DNA of 64,000 nt from Canna indica (lineage: Eukaryota; Streptophyta; Magnoliopsida; Zingiberales; Cannaceae), in NCBI GenBank assembly GCA_034359265.1, contig CP136892.1:13254501-13318500 (forward strand). Reading direction: 5' to 3'. The position numbers and the translations under genes are program-made. Shown in pieces: positions 43,245 to 54,197 of the stretch. Below the pieces are notes generated by a model, which saw nothing but the letters and a program-made list of their open reading frames with translations, ran no database searches and had not been told where the DNA came from. Positions within the stretch are counted from its first letter, which is position 1; each line of letters begins with the position of its first letter.

Positions 43245-44600
43245 GGACTAATGGCTATATTTGCCTCTAAAGTATTTGAAAATGTACAAATTTATCCTTA
43301 AACTTTCTTTTTTTTCAAAAATGCCCTCGCCGTCCAAACTTTGGGCCAAAAATATCACTACTTGTAACGGTTTGACAAGTCAGCAAACGGTTGCTTACAT
43401 GGCAAGGATAATTATCATATTTGCCCCTAAAGTATTCGAAAAGGTAAAATATTGCTCTTAAACTTTTTTTTTGAAAAATACCCTCGTCGTCCAAATTTTG
43501 GACCATATTTGCCCCTAAAGTATTCGAAAAGATACAAATTTGCCCTTAAACTTTTTATTTTTTGAAAAATACCCTCGTCGTCCAAATTTTGGGCCAAAAA
43601 TCTCTTGCGCCCCTGAGGGATGAGGTATAAATACTAAATCCCCAATCGCCAAAAGACTAAAGTGCCCCTTAACTTAAGTTAAATCTAAAACAAGCCATAA
43701 CTCAACCAATACAAGTCTGATTCGAGTTCCGCTTGAACCTCCGAATTCGTCTTGAACCAAACAACCCATCTAAGGACTAATAAAACTTAGATGAATTAAT
43801 TTTTTCTCGCGCAAAGATCAATCTTCATTTTAAGCCCTCCGGCATTTCATCCGGTCCATCCCGACGCGCGATTAAATTATCCCGCTGAAATAATTAAATA
43901 AGCATTTTAAAAAAAATTGAGTATTACAAAGAAGTGATATGACGTGTTTTTGCATAACCCCTTAACCGACTAGTTTTTGCAGCCGGTTGGGCTACCTTAT
44001 TTTTCTTTTTCTTATTTTTCCTATCTTTTCAACTCATTCAATTTGAGGCGTATTTTAATTGCTTATAACTAAAAGCTAGGATATATACGAACTCTATATG
44101 TCGCCCCTAATTAATTTAGGTTGTGAATATATTGGGTATTACATGTTGGCAGCTGAAAATCCAATGTGGCTTGATGATGTGGCTTATTTTATTTTCCATG
44201 TAAGTAATTATCTGTTGACTTGTCAGACTATTACAAGCTGTGGTATTTTTTGCTGAAAATTTGGACGACGAGGGCATTTTTCAAAAAAAAAAAAGTTTAA
44301 GGGCAAATTTGTACATTTTCGAATATTTTAGGGGCAAATATAGCCCAAAATTTGGACGACGGGGGCATTTTTCAAAAAAAATGTTTAAGGGCAAATTTCT
44401 ACCTTTTCGAATACTTTAGGGGCAAATATTATCTTTATCATTGCAACGTAAGCAACCGTTTGCTAACTTGTCAAACCGTTACATGCAGTGATATTTTTGG
44501 CCCAAAATTTGGACGACGATAGCATTTTTTTTAAAAAAAAAGTTTGAGGGCAAATTTGTACATTTTTGAATACTTTAGGGGCAAATATGGCCCTTATACC
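43245..44600. mobile_element. Mutator-like element (MULE-2) with triplicated terminal repeats
   Basis: The 1356-bp element is flanked by a perfect 9-bp duplication, TAAACATAA (43236-43244 and 44601-44609). Its outer inverted repeats are about 175 bp (43245-43418 and 44425-44600). Each end carries three copies of an about 85-bp module reading ATATTTGCCCCTAAAGTATT... to CGTCGTCCAAATTTTGGGCC: left at about 43258, 43420 and 43507; right, inverted, ending at about 44340, 44430 and 44588. The interior (43600-44230) has no transposase and no recognisable gene. It sits in the RNase H part of LINE-2. Confidence 0.88.
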
Positions 44601-45068
44601 TAAACATAAATGAAGCATTGGAGAATTTCTTAAGAAAGAACAGATATTAGAAATCAGTGCAAAAATATTCCAAAGAATCCTCGAATGACCATTTATCGCA
44701 TCCACCAAAAGCTTGCAATCAGACTCAACGTAGAAATTGTCAATCTTCATGGAATCTGCAAAGGTAAGAACAAACATAGCAGCCATCTCTTCACAATGTA
44801 AAATAGAGCTAGAAGTAAAGCATTTATTAGCAGCATATAAGCAAACACCTAAAGAATTTCTACAAATAAACCCAGCACCTCCCTTATTTTCTAAGGGTGA
44901 ACCATCGCAATTAAACTTAAGCAAATTACTGGGAGGGGGAGACCAATGAGGAATATTGGTTAACATTGTAGTATTACCCTCATGACTTACCTGTAAATTG
45001 TATTTATCAGAGAATGCAAGTATCTGAGATAAGGCAACAGATATAGTTGGTTTAGCATCCTCATGCAA
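44601..45068 (-). pseudogene. LINE-2 RNase H domain
   Basis: LLKFNCDGSPLENKGGAGFICRNSLG, LHCEEMAAMFVLTFA and YVESDCKLLVDAINGH are the D, E, D blocks of the plant RNase H (RVT_3) found at the end of many plant LINEs. The domain is split by MULE-2 at 44600; the last about 45 codons (AAHWATNRAR...) and the tail are at 43069-43235. Confidence 0.85.
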
Positions 45069-45072
45069 AATA

Positions 45073-46440
45073 CTATTCCAAAAAAAAGCAAATTAACCAG
45101 ACTGTGTTAGCAATAATGGCTGAGGGTCCCTTGCCCCATGTAGGGGAAGAGGCTGACAACAGCCAGCTACTAGAACACAGGTTACCTCTATTTGAAAAAT
45201 TCAAATTAAGAGTAGAACCTAAAGCAAGCCACAGTTCATTAGCAAAATAGCAATATGAGAAGAGATGTTGATGAGTCTCAAGCTCAAAATCACAAAGAAC
45301 ACACAATTGGAAACTAATAATACCCAAATAAAATAATCGAGTACGAGTTAAAGTCTACCATGATAATTTTCAAAGAAAGATTTTCACTTTAGGGGTAGTG
45401 GCCAACTTCCAGATTTTACTCCAAACTGAATTTTCAGAATTTGGAACTAGTTTATGATTTTTCATGAAAGCATAAGCTGAGGAAGCATTAACACAATCAT
45501 TGGCATTTCTCATCCATATATAATAATCATCATAGGGATCTACATGCAACACAATATCCTCAATGACCTCCCATAAAGTAGCATCACATAAAGTATTCCC
45601 AAAGAAAGATGACCAAGCGTGATTATTCATCAAATTAATGTTAATGTAAGTTGATTTCAGACCAAGAGGAAGGTCCAAGACCCATAAATCATTAAGCAAG
45701 GAAGTGTTATCTCCATTACCTATGATTTTCTTAAAACCAAACTTAAGGCTAGAGAAAGCAGTTTGAAACAATTTTTAGGCTCAGGAAGTGTTAGGCTGAG
45801 AGAAGGAAGAGGTAAAAGTGAGAGGAGGGTACTTAGCTTTAACAATTTGGGTCCAAAGAGTGTTGGAGTTATTTAGATAGCCATGGACTCTTTTAGCATG
45901 AAGAGCCAAGTTTTTGTTCCTAAGGTCTTGAATACTTAATCCTCCCTGATTTTTAGAAAGGGTAATGGTATCTCAATTGATTAAGTGAATGCTCTTCTTC
46001 TCATTAGTGGTGTCATTGTTAAGCCAAGTAATAGATAAAGAATGCACAGGAATAGCATTAAGGAAAGATTTGATGAGAACCATTCTCCCAGCTTGAGAAA
46101 GAAAATTTGATTGCCAGGAGCTGATTTTAGAATCAATCTGAGAGAGAATGTAGTCATGGGATTTAGGAGGAGGTCTCCTAGGAGAAATCATAATACCAGG
46201 GTACTTAATGGGAAACTTACCAATTCTCATGTTAAGAGAGGAAGCGATATTATTTTTGATATCAGGAGTGGAATGAGGGAAGAAAATCTCATATTTAGAG
46301 TAGTTAACTTTTTGGCCAGTTAACTACTCATAATGAGAGAATAAGTTTTTAATGGTATTAATACTCTTGGTGTTAGCTTTGAAAATGAGTATAATATCAT
46401 CAGCGAACATCAGGTGACTGATGGGAAGCTGGTTGTTAAA
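45073..46440 (-). pseudogene. LINE-2 ORF2: rear part of reverse transcriptase and zinc-binding domain
   Basis: LPISHLMFADDIILIFKAN (about 46380-46440) holds the catalytic FADD. GIMISPRRPPPKSHDYILSQIDSKISSWQSNFLSQAGRMVLIKS (45973-46230) is the thumb-linked block. IIGNGDNTSLLNDLWV (45370-45771) and CVLCDFELETHQHLFSYCYFANELW (45073-45327) form the zf-RVT domain. The reverse transcriptase fingers and palm start are missing. Confidence 0.85.
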
Positions 46441-46851
46441 ATCTCTAAAATGCTGAATAGAAGCAGTAACTTTAAAAGCAGCACCTCCTAATTTATCATA
46501 TGGATTAAGAATATAATTAAAATCTTCCAAAATGAGCCAAGGAAACGAATTCATATTTAAATCAATAAAATATTATCACAACATGGATCTAACAGTAGGC
46601 ATGGTACAAGCATAAACAACATAAAGTAGAAAAGGTTCAGAATTATCTATTTTTATTACAACATTTATCACTTGGGAACAAGTGGAAATAAGTTGCGGAT
46701 GAACAAAATTGGTATTCCAAAAAATAATAATACTTCCCAAGGCACCATCACTAGGCACAATAGAACCAGACCAATCCCTACCAAAGGTTCTAATTAACTT
46801 TTTTGAGTTTGGTTCATTCAAATGAGTTTCTTGTAAAACAATTAATTTCAT
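46440..46851 (-). pseudogene. LINE-2 endonuclease fragment
   Basis: QETHLNEPNSKKLIRTFGRDWSGSIVPSDGALGSIIIFW (46576-46851) and FPWLILEDFNYILNPYDKLGGAAF (about 46440-46554) are the front and middle of an L1 apurinic endonuclease. The frame runs straight into the FADD part of reverse transcriptase, which marks a deletion near 46440. Confidence 0.82.
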
Positions 46852-46899
46852 AACAGAATGTTTGATATCAACAGAAATAAACTGGTTTTCTCTCAGCCC

Positions 46900-48760
46900 C
46901 TCTATAATTCCAGTTTAAAATATTCATTGAAAAACAAGATTAATATCTGTATCTATAGGAATAGGGGCAGAGGTCTCCCTATCAGGAAGGAATGTCAGTG
47001 AGCAGCATAGGTTCTAAAGGTCGAGAAGCTCCTTAGGTTCAGGTTCTTCAAAAAGACCAATTGTTCTATGCCTTTTATTGGAGTTCTCAGCTTTATAAGG
47101 GATTAAGGCTAAGCCAGTGTATTTAGAAGAGGGTTTTGGAATTTTATTATTGGATGTCTTATTGGTTGTTTTACTAGAACTAGGAGCTTGATTAAAATCT
47201 TAGAAAGCTTTAAAAACAAGATCCAGTTCTTTAGCTATGGTAGGAATTGATTTTGAAGTAGGGGATTTGAAGGGGATTTGAAGTTGTGATCCTTAGAGTG
47301 AGCCAGATGTTTAAGACTGTTGTTAGATAAAGCTCTACCAGTGATAGAGGGAGAACTTTTAACAATAATTTTAGGATTAGTTTCAACAGGCTATTTAGTA
47401 TTCATGGGTTTAGAGGGAACCACTTTTTCGATAGAATTTTCATTACCAGAAACAAAATTGTTATGAATTAAAGTAAGATGTTGCAATTCAGAGGTTGCAA
47501 TTCAAAGTTTAGATCTTCGCCATTAGCCATGTCAGAGGTCCTTGAGTCTTGTGAGACTCCATACATCCGAGCACGATCATTCCTCTAAACAGAGGGTTGG
47601 TGCGCACTACGAGGATGATTCCTTCTATTTCTACGACTCTGGATTGAGGGGCCACAGGTGGGTTCAAGAAGGGGGTCTATTAAATGTAAAGGTGAATTCT
47701 CAGAAGGCTTAGAGTTATTTAAAGAGGTGGAATCATAAGAAATTTTGGGGGAAGTCGTAGCTAAAGGAGTACCAACATCATCATTGATGATCATATCATC
47801 AACAAATTTATTAACAGCATCAATATCATTCATAGCAGCAGTAATAATAATAGGAACATTATTATTAACATAATTAAAATCAGTCTTACCAAAACCAGAA
47901 GCATTAATAGTATTAACATATTTAGATTTGCGATAGAGAAGAATAGGGCAGTCAGCTTCATTGTGCCCTATAATACCACATTGGAAACAAATCGTAGGAA
48001 GGTTCTCATAGCAAACAAGTTGGAAAAACTCTTGGTTATCAAAGGAAATCCACAAACCTTGCTTTAAGGGCAAAGTCAAATTAATTTCAACACAGACTCG
48101 AATGTATTTACCTCTTTCAAGCGAAAAAGACATTTCATCTACACGGAGAACACGGCCAAAACTACTTGCAATATGCGAAACACATTCACGATTCCAAAAT
48201 TCGAGAGGGAGAGACTATAGTTTGAGCCAAATCGGGGCAGTGGTAAACATTTCATCCCATGGTCGGAAAAGCGGCTTCCATGGGATGAGTCCATGAGGGA
48301 GAGACCACAGTCCACCAGTTAAAACCGAATTCACGTAATCCATCGAAGAAAAATGGAAAACAAAAAAGTTTTCATCGAGATCCAACATAGATTGAAAGTC
48401 GTATAGAGACCAAAGCCAATTCGCCCAGGATTTAATGATTTGAAGGGGATGTGGCTTACCAAAGGAACTTACCAATAAGGCTAGCCTCCCACGGCTACCT
48501 TAGGGCATAAATTTGTTCAGAGGAGAAGACAACTCAGTTGGTTGCCTTAGATGATATCTTCTCGAAAGTTTTCTTTAGAGTCGGTGTTGTACCCAAGTTA
48601 GGGTTTTGGGATTTCAAGATGTCTGCCCAAGATTTAGGCGGATTTGAAGCTGGCGTCGGAGGAATGGTGTTGGAGGAAGACGTTTACGCTAAAGTCCCTT
48701 TAGGGTTTCTCGAATGTATCGTATTCGCTTAAGACGCTGCAATATCGAGTTGTGAGGCGG
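46900..48760 (-). pseudogene. LINE-2 ORF1 (DUF4283 and zinc knuckle)
   Basis: The 48215-48475 frame (IIKSWANWLWSLYDFQSMLDLDENFFVFHFSSMDYVNSVLTGGLWSL) is DUF4283. The 47585-48133 frame has CFQCGIIGHNEADCP, a CX2CX4HX4C zinc knuckle. A low-complexity S/N/K-rich tail with stops runs down to about 46900. ORF1 proteins bind the LINE RNA. Confidence 0.82.
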
Positions 48761-48884
48761 AGAGGGGAGCTAGAAACGCCGTGGGGTAGGGGGGTTGGGG
48801 GAGGGAGGGTCGCCCGAGTTGTCACCCTTGTCACTGCTAGAGCACGGAGAAGAAGTGACACGAGCCATCCATCCATCATGTTAC

Positions 48885-49405
48885 TTGATGGACAAGCAAT
48901 GAGTATCTTTTGACGAATTGAATGAACAAGGTATACTTTTGTCTTGCTAACCTGAACAAGGAGCACAATTTCTTGCGGTTCAAAACTCAATATCCCATAT
49001 AATTATCAAATAGGGTATTGATAAAGGGCACTATGGTGTCCATTCTAATTAGTAAATAAAAGGGGAATATGATGTCAATTCTAATTAGTAAATCAAAGAT
49101 AGTGTTGAATATGATTTTTTAAACATGATGTTACTCTTCACCTACAACAAATTCTAGAGTTGATTTGCATTGTTATAATATATGCATTGTGCCGATATGA
49201 AAATATTTTTACAATCCAATTTACATATTCTTACAGCAATTAATCCTGGTAGACTTTTTTTTAATGCAAATATCTCTTACTTCACGCAAATAAGAAAAAT
49301 AATATAATAATGGTGTGATTCAGGCAGTAGATCCGCAACAATAAAAACGTGCAGACTTCATTATTGCCGGATACTTCTCGACCTTCCAATCCATTGGAGA
49401 AATCT
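48885..49405 (+). promoter_or_regulatory. upstream region of BAHD copy 2
   Basis: 49216-49405 is homologous to the interrupted promoter of copy 1 and so was part of the ancestral gene. A TATA-like CAATAAAAA lies at about 49339-49347. Further out, 48885-49215 is AT-rich with a 36-bp imperfect tandem repeat (TATGGTGTCCATTCTAATTAG, 49032 and 49068) and no recognised element. Confidence 0.6.
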
Positions 49406-50788
49406 ATGGCGGCAGAAGCAGCGGCGCCCATCGCCCAAGTCCGTATCATCTCTCAGTCCACAATTCGTCCATCATGCCGCCCCAACGAGGAATCCGGCGG
49501 CCGAGTTATCCACCTCACTCCATGGGACCTCAAGATGATCTCTGTCGACTACATCCAGAAGGGCCTCCTCTTCCACAAGTACCACGGCGAAGATAACAAT
49601 TATATCTCCTCTCTTCGGACTTCCTTCGCCGCCACCCTCGATCACTTCTTCCCCTTAGCAGGACGCCTCGCGATCACGAAGCACGACGACGACGACTCCT
49701 CCGCTCCCCGTTCCCTTTCCGTCTCCCTCAAGTGCGACGACCGAGGCGCGGAGTTCATCCAAGCTTCCGCCCCCACTGTCAAGGTCTCCGACATACTCGA
49801 CGCCCTCTACGTTCCGCCGATCGTGCTGTCGCTCTTCCCCATCGACGGATTAATAAACTACGACGGGCATCGCTTTCCGCTGCTCGCCGTCCAAGTTACC
49901 GAGCTCGCCGATGGAATCTTCATTGGCGGATCGCTCAACCATGTCGTGGGCGATGGTTTCTGCTTCTGGAACTTCTTCAATTCGTGGTCGGAGATCTCCC
50001 GCATCGGCAGCGACCGTGGCGTCCAACCGCCAGTCCTCGATCGCTGGTTCCTCGATTCCTGCAAGCCCCCGATCCGTCTACCATTCCGCAGCGCAGAGGA
50101 GATCGTTAGAATTAGGCCGGTTTACACTCCGGTCGAGGAGTGCGCGTTCCATTTCTCGGCGGAAACGGTGGCGATGCTCAAGCGCAGAGCAAATGCAGAG
50201 ATTGGCGGCGAAAACAAGCAGATCACAATCTCCTCCCTCCAATCGTTGCTTGCTCGCCTTTGGGTGTCCGTGACGCAAGCACGCTGCCTCGGCCCGGAGG
50301 AGGAGACCACATACATGCTCCTGATCGGATGCCGGACGAGGCTAACGCCGCCCCTGCCGGACGCTTACCTTGGGAACTGCGGGTACTTGGAGAACGTGAC
50401 AGTGAAGACAGGGGAGTTACTGCAACGCGGCTTCAGCTGGGGCGCATGGCTTCTAAACCAGGCCGTGGCTTCGTACAACGAATCAACGGTGCGGAGTTTG
50501 CAGGAGAAGTGGGCGAAGACTCCCTACTTCGCTAACGTTAATGTCGTCGACAAACCTCGGGTCTTGATGACGGGAAGTTCGCCGAGGTTCAATGTCTATG
50601 GAAACGACTTCGGATGGGGGGAGCCGGCGGCCGTGAGGAGTGGCGGCGGCAACAAAATTGATGGGAAGGCCACCATCTATCCAGGGCCGGAGAGAGGGAG
50701 CATGGCGTTGGAGGTTTGCCTCTCGCCCAGCGCGCTGAGCTCGCTGGTCAAAGATGAGGAGTTCATGGAATTGGTGTCCAAGAATTAA
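49406..50788 (+). CDS. BAHD acyltransferase, copy 2, intact
   Basis: This 460-residue, intronless gene is of normal length for the family. It starts at MAAEAAAPIAQVRII; an in-frame ATG at 49349 lies in the promoter-homologous part and is less likely. HLTPWDL (36-42) and DYIQKGLLF mark the At3g50280/EPS1-like group. The catalytic HVVGD is at 179-183, TRLTPPLPDAYLGNC at 311-325, and the structural DFGWG at 401-405. The C-terminal ALEVCLSPSALSSLVKDEEFMELV end is complete. BAHD enzymes use acyl-CoA donors in the cytosol to acylate specialised metabolites or hormones; the acceptor cannot be predicted. Codon use is strongly G/C-ending, unlike the surrounding elements. This is the only intact host gene seen in the window. 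Confidence 0.95.
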   Translation: MAAEAAAPIAQVRIISQSTIRPSCRPNEESGGRVIHLTPWDLKMISVDYIQKGLLFHKYHGEDNNYISSLRTSFAATLDHFFPLAGRLAITKHDDDDSSAPRSLSVSLKCDDRGAEFIQASAPTVKVSDILDALYVPPIVLSLFPIDGLINYDGHRFPLLAVQVTELADGIFIGGSLNHVVGDGFCFWNFFNSWSEISRIGSDRGVQPPVLDRWFLDSCKPPIRLPFRSAEEIVRIRPVYTPVEECAFHFSAETVAMLKRRANAEIGGENKQITISSLQSLLARLWVSVTQARCLGPEEETTYMLLIGCRTRLTPPLPDAYLGNCGYLENVTVKTGELLQRGFSWGAWLLNQAVASYNESTVRSLQEKWAKTPYFANVNVVDKPRVLMTGSSPRFNVYGNDFGWGEPAAVRSGGGNKIDGKATIYPGPERGSMALEVCLSPSALSSLVKDEEFMELVSKN

Positions 50789-51425
50789 TGTTTAACATGT
50801 CTGTGTGGTTTGATTTAATACATCGCAACTCAAATATCTACTCATGAATCAATCCCCAATTCGATCTGATCAGTAAAACTCAAAAGTTGGATCGATAATA
50901 ATCGTACAATTTGTTTGAAGCATCTGCACCAGCCACTATTGCCATCGCAAATTACCAACGGAGTAACAAGAGCTGCAACTAGTCATTGTAAATGTTCAAA
51001 ACTTCACATAATATGTGATGTGATGTGATGTGATGGCTCAGAGACGACCACTTCAAATCGTCACAATAGTAATCATCTGCGATAACTTTTCAGCCACTTA
51101 ATTAAGTTATCGCATATGAATATTTTCAATTTAGCCACGTCGCGGACAATTATTCGCATTTCCTTCTCTTGCCTGCTTTTTTTTCTCTCTTGCCACTGCA
51201 ACTGCGGCTGTGCATATGCAATTACAGATGTGCCACCGGCTGCTGCTGTTGTGCATGTGTCGTTGCCGCTGTCGATGGTTCCACCATCGGACGGAACTTT
51301 GGTGCACCTGCGGCAGGTGTGGCCAAGCGTCCGACCGCATGGGGCTATCTGGCCCACGGGAATAAGTACCGGTTCCTGTTGATTACAAGAAACTTTTTTT
51401 TTTAATCTATGTTTACTCTTTTTAT
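50789..51425. other. 3' flank of BAHD copy 2
   Basis: This contains the 3' UTR and downstream DNA, matching 1-981 in inverse orientation without the MITE and with one copy of the 59-bp repeat. A (GATGT)n run lies at 51015-51035. Several short frames have no recognisable product. Confidence 0.75.
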
Positions 51426-51973
51426 TCTTTTTTTTACCCTTTTGATTATATAATTGCAGTAAAAAAAAAATTGAAATAAAACGGATACGGTGCTCTATGC
51501 AGTGCACATACTCAAGTAAATACCGTCCATCATTATACTAGAAAAAAGACAAAATAATAATATAAAATTTGATATCGTATAGAGTACATATACTCAAGTA
51601 GTTGAGTTATCCATACTCGAGTGCAACTGCCCATCTCTCCTCCAAGGCTCCTAGCGGCGGTGATGAAACCCTTCAAACGATCGAAGCATATAAGCTAGTC
51701 GTCCATTGTCACCTCTAGTTCGATCAAATGAGAGAAATTGTAACAAAATGGGGGGAAATATGCCAACTTATGCAAGGAAAAGAGGGGAAATTCGTAACCC
51801 AAGGGGGAGGGGAGGAGCAACTTCCCTCCGGCGAGAATTGGAGCAATTACTTCGTGATCCTTCAATGTCAGGAGTGAATGCAACGGTTGTGTGGGAGGGA
51901 TGAATGTCTTTTCGGGTGCTAACCTCCTGTGTGGTTGCTAATGCTGACAGGGAGTAATTATGAAAATTGGAGT
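51426..51973. other. unassigned stretch downstream of BAHD copy 2
   Basis: Nothing recognisable was found. An imperfect direct repeat with ACATA(T)ACTCAAGTA occurs at about 51500 and 51590. The part 51640-51960 is G/A-rich and could be host sequence. Confidence 0.4.
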
Positions 51974-52389
51974 TGTACTGGACTAGGGCTATTGGACTCG
52001 GTCGAGTTAGACCCATCAACACCCCACAACTCATTTTAGACCAAATCGGACGGCTTCGCCCGAGGTTCCCACCTGGCTATACTCTTGGACTTGACTCGAG
52101 CCAGATCAAACTACTCTGCCCGGGGGCTCCACTCGGCCAAATAAGGACATTCACGTCCTCCTTTATCACGATGGATGAACCATTACATACCCGTCATCTC
52201 CGGGATCAGCCTCGACCCATTATGAGCAACATCCCCATGAGATTACCAAGCGGCATCATCACCTTCACTTTGGAGTCCCATAACTTGATCGTCGGAGTGT
52301 CTTTTGTAGCCCCCCTCCCTGCCGACATTGAACCTAACTAGGAGAGACACCGAACCGGACCAGAGTACTATGATCCTCATGCAGGAACA
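51974..52389 (+). repeat. Tat-type 5' LTR (Tat-3)
   Basis: The 416-bp LTR starts TGTACTGGACTAGG, ends GCAGGAACA, and is followed by a primer-binding site. It is homologous to the Tat-2 LTR at 41470-41926 in the opposite orientation. Confidence 0.78.
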
Positions 52390-52391
52390 TT

Positions 52392-52410
52392 TGGCGCCCA
52401 CCGTGGGGCC
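52392..52410 (+). other. primer-binding site of Tat-3
   Basis: TGGCGCCCACCGTGGGGCC is the conserved Tat-lineage primer-binding word placed two bases after the LTR. Confidence 0.8.
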
Positions 52411-52620
52411 GAGTAATGTTTACCTCCCCCATAATAGTTGGAACTTGGAGCCAAGCAACCGCCGCCGCACGGCAACGGCAACGACCCGACGGTGACGATC
52501 GACTGCAGCCTGGTGATGCTGAAACAGCGAGGAGCAATGCTCCGGTACCAACCCTAGTCCAGTACAGAAGCTTACAGGAATTCAAAAGAAGCTTAGAAGC
52601 AAAGAAATAAACAAAGGAAA
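52411..52620 (+). pseudogene. Tat-3 gag leader, truncated
   Basis: A short frame at 52416-52610 (with DGDDRLQPGDAETARSNAPVPTLVQYRSLQEFKRSLEAKK) corresponds to the first residues of Tat gag. The element stops at about 52620; no capsid or pol domain follows. Confidence 0.6.
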
Positions 52621-52928
52621 CAAAGGATAGATCTATCATTTTAATACAATCGGACGGTGGCCCAACTCACTATATACCTAATAATTAATAAATGATTAGG
52701 CCTAAATAATTGATCGAGTTAATCTCGTAATTGAATTCAAAGAAGCTTACAGTAGATTAACTCAATTAAGTACACCGCCAACTATAAGATGAAAATCAAA
52801 TAACTTAGTTCTGAATCAACAATTGAATTAGACTTTACCCAGTATCACATAAACCTTTCCCTCCAACACACCCTCTCTACACACTTGTATGATGATAGAT
52901 TTTGTAATATAATCAAATGAATATATAT
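52621..52928. other. unassigned AT-rich stretch
   Basis: No frame, terminus or repeat was recognised between the Tat-3 fragment and the CACTA-3 terminus. Confidence 0.5.
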
Positions 52929-53335
52929 CACTACTAAAAAATGGAATATCTACGACGAATATTACCATCGCAAAACGGTCGTTAAAGACCTTCTGCGACG
53001 GCCGGACGCGATCGCAAAGAGCGCTAGCAAAAGAACTTGTCGCAGAAAATGTACAACGGCAGAAGTAGCAGTCGCAAATGAAATTATTCTACGACCGATG
53101 TGCGACGGTATACAGCGGTGTCGCGTAATATCTGCGACCTTATTTGATCTCGCAACTAATAAACCGGCGACGACATTGCGACCGTGGTACCCGTCACAAA
53201 TATTATATCCAGGACGATTCTGCGACCGCGTTGGCCATCGCAGAATGATTGCAATTGTAACTGAGATCGCTTTTGGCGACTAGTTCGATATATCTTTTGC
53301 GACGGCTAGCGGTTGCACAACCGTCGCAAATGTTT
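52929..53335 (-). repeat. terminal and subterminal repeats of CACTA-3
   Basis: About a dozen copies of TCGCA/TGCGAC-centred motifs (e.g. CTGCGACGGCC, TTTGCGACGGC, CCGTCGCAAATG) in both orientations end near 53335. Their core differs from the CAGCAACGGC of the younger CACTAs, so each group probably has its own binding protein. Confidence 0.75.
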
Positions 53336-53632
53336 ATTTTTTTAAAAAAAATTATAATAATATTTTTTAAAAAAAATGTCTGTTTACAATATTTGACATC
53401 CAATTACATCAAAATGCAATGCCAGAACGAGAGAATATACAATACATCAAATTATATCAAAATGCAATGCCACAACGAGAGAATATACAAGATATCAAAT
53501 TATATCAAAATGCTGCCACGAGGGAATATTCAAGACGTACATCAAATTATAATGTATAACATATTTATATCAAAATGTAATATTTACATCGTAACAAAAC
53601 ATATTTAATCAAAAGAGAAAATAAAGTATATA

Positions 53633-54197
53633 TCAATCATGAAGTGCATCATGTGGCGGCGATGGATACGGCGAGGAGAGGGGTTGCGTCGAGAGGGCAT
53701 CAGCTGGCGTCGCGTCGAATGACGGGGGAGGCGGAGGGGCCCGAGCACCTTGCATGGAAGAAGCAATATGTGTCATGTACTCCCTCATAGCGACCACCTC
53801 ATTGATGAGGCGTGCATTAGAAGCCTGTAATTTTGCGTGCGAAGCCTCTAAGGCTGCAAATCGATCATGGCCCGCATGTGATGTTGATGGACCAGCGGTG
53901 AAAGAGGTGAAGGCAGACGACCCCGCACCATGTGGCTGCAACAAAGTTCGTGCGTGGCCCGTTGTGCCAATGTCATATACATGGTCGTGATCGACTCCTG
54001 TCACTTGCATTCATGCGTCAACATCAAGCTGATGCTGCACATGATCACCTCCCCGCTGAGTCACCAACTCAGTATACGTGGCCTTTAAATATTGATTAAT
54101 TAAATTAATTATACAATATTAAATTACTTACCATGCGACGCTCGTGACAAGTAAATGGGATGGACCCACCGGTATGTCGGGCCACGGATACCTCAAC
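53633..54197 (-). pseudogene. CACTA-3 TNPA-like protein, C-terminal part
   Basis: The 53633-54010 frame is the last exon (DHDHVYDIGTTGHARTLLQPHG, then RFAALEASHAKLQASNARLINEVVAMREYMTHI, a likely coiled coil, and a proline-rich end). It matches exon 5 of CACTA-1 TNPA in layout. 54132-54197 encodes the VARHTGGSIPFTCHERRM end of the Transposase_24 exon, which is cut by CACTA-2 and continues at 61267. Confidence 0.75.

Larger units (their letters stand above)
43060..48870 (-). mobile_element. second L1-type LINE (LINE-2), internally deleted
   Basis: The minus-strand element runs from 48870 (C/T-rich leader) to an A-tail, seen as T9 at 43060-43068. Flanks ATCCATCACGGTAC (43046-43059) and ATCCATCATGTTAC (48871-48884) match at 12 of 14 bases and probably are the target duplication. 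Without MULE-2 it is about 4.45 kb. Order on the minus strand: ORF1 DUF4283 and zinc knuckle, endonuclease, rear part of reverse transcriptase, zinc-binding RVT domain, RNase H. Stops and a large internal deletion make it inactive. It is a different subfamily from LINE-1, which shows no such RNase H. Confidence 0.82.

Noticed and set aside
48700..48990. Minus-strand 96-residue frame near the LINE-2 start
   Set aside because: It crosses the LINE-2 5' end and its target duplication, so it joins element and host sequence by chance; no family is recognisable.
49349..49405. Upstream in-frame ATG giving BAHD copy 2 nineteen extra residues
   Set aside because: The extension lies in promoter/leader sequence, is not matched by copy 1 in the same form, and family members start close to the ATG at 49406.
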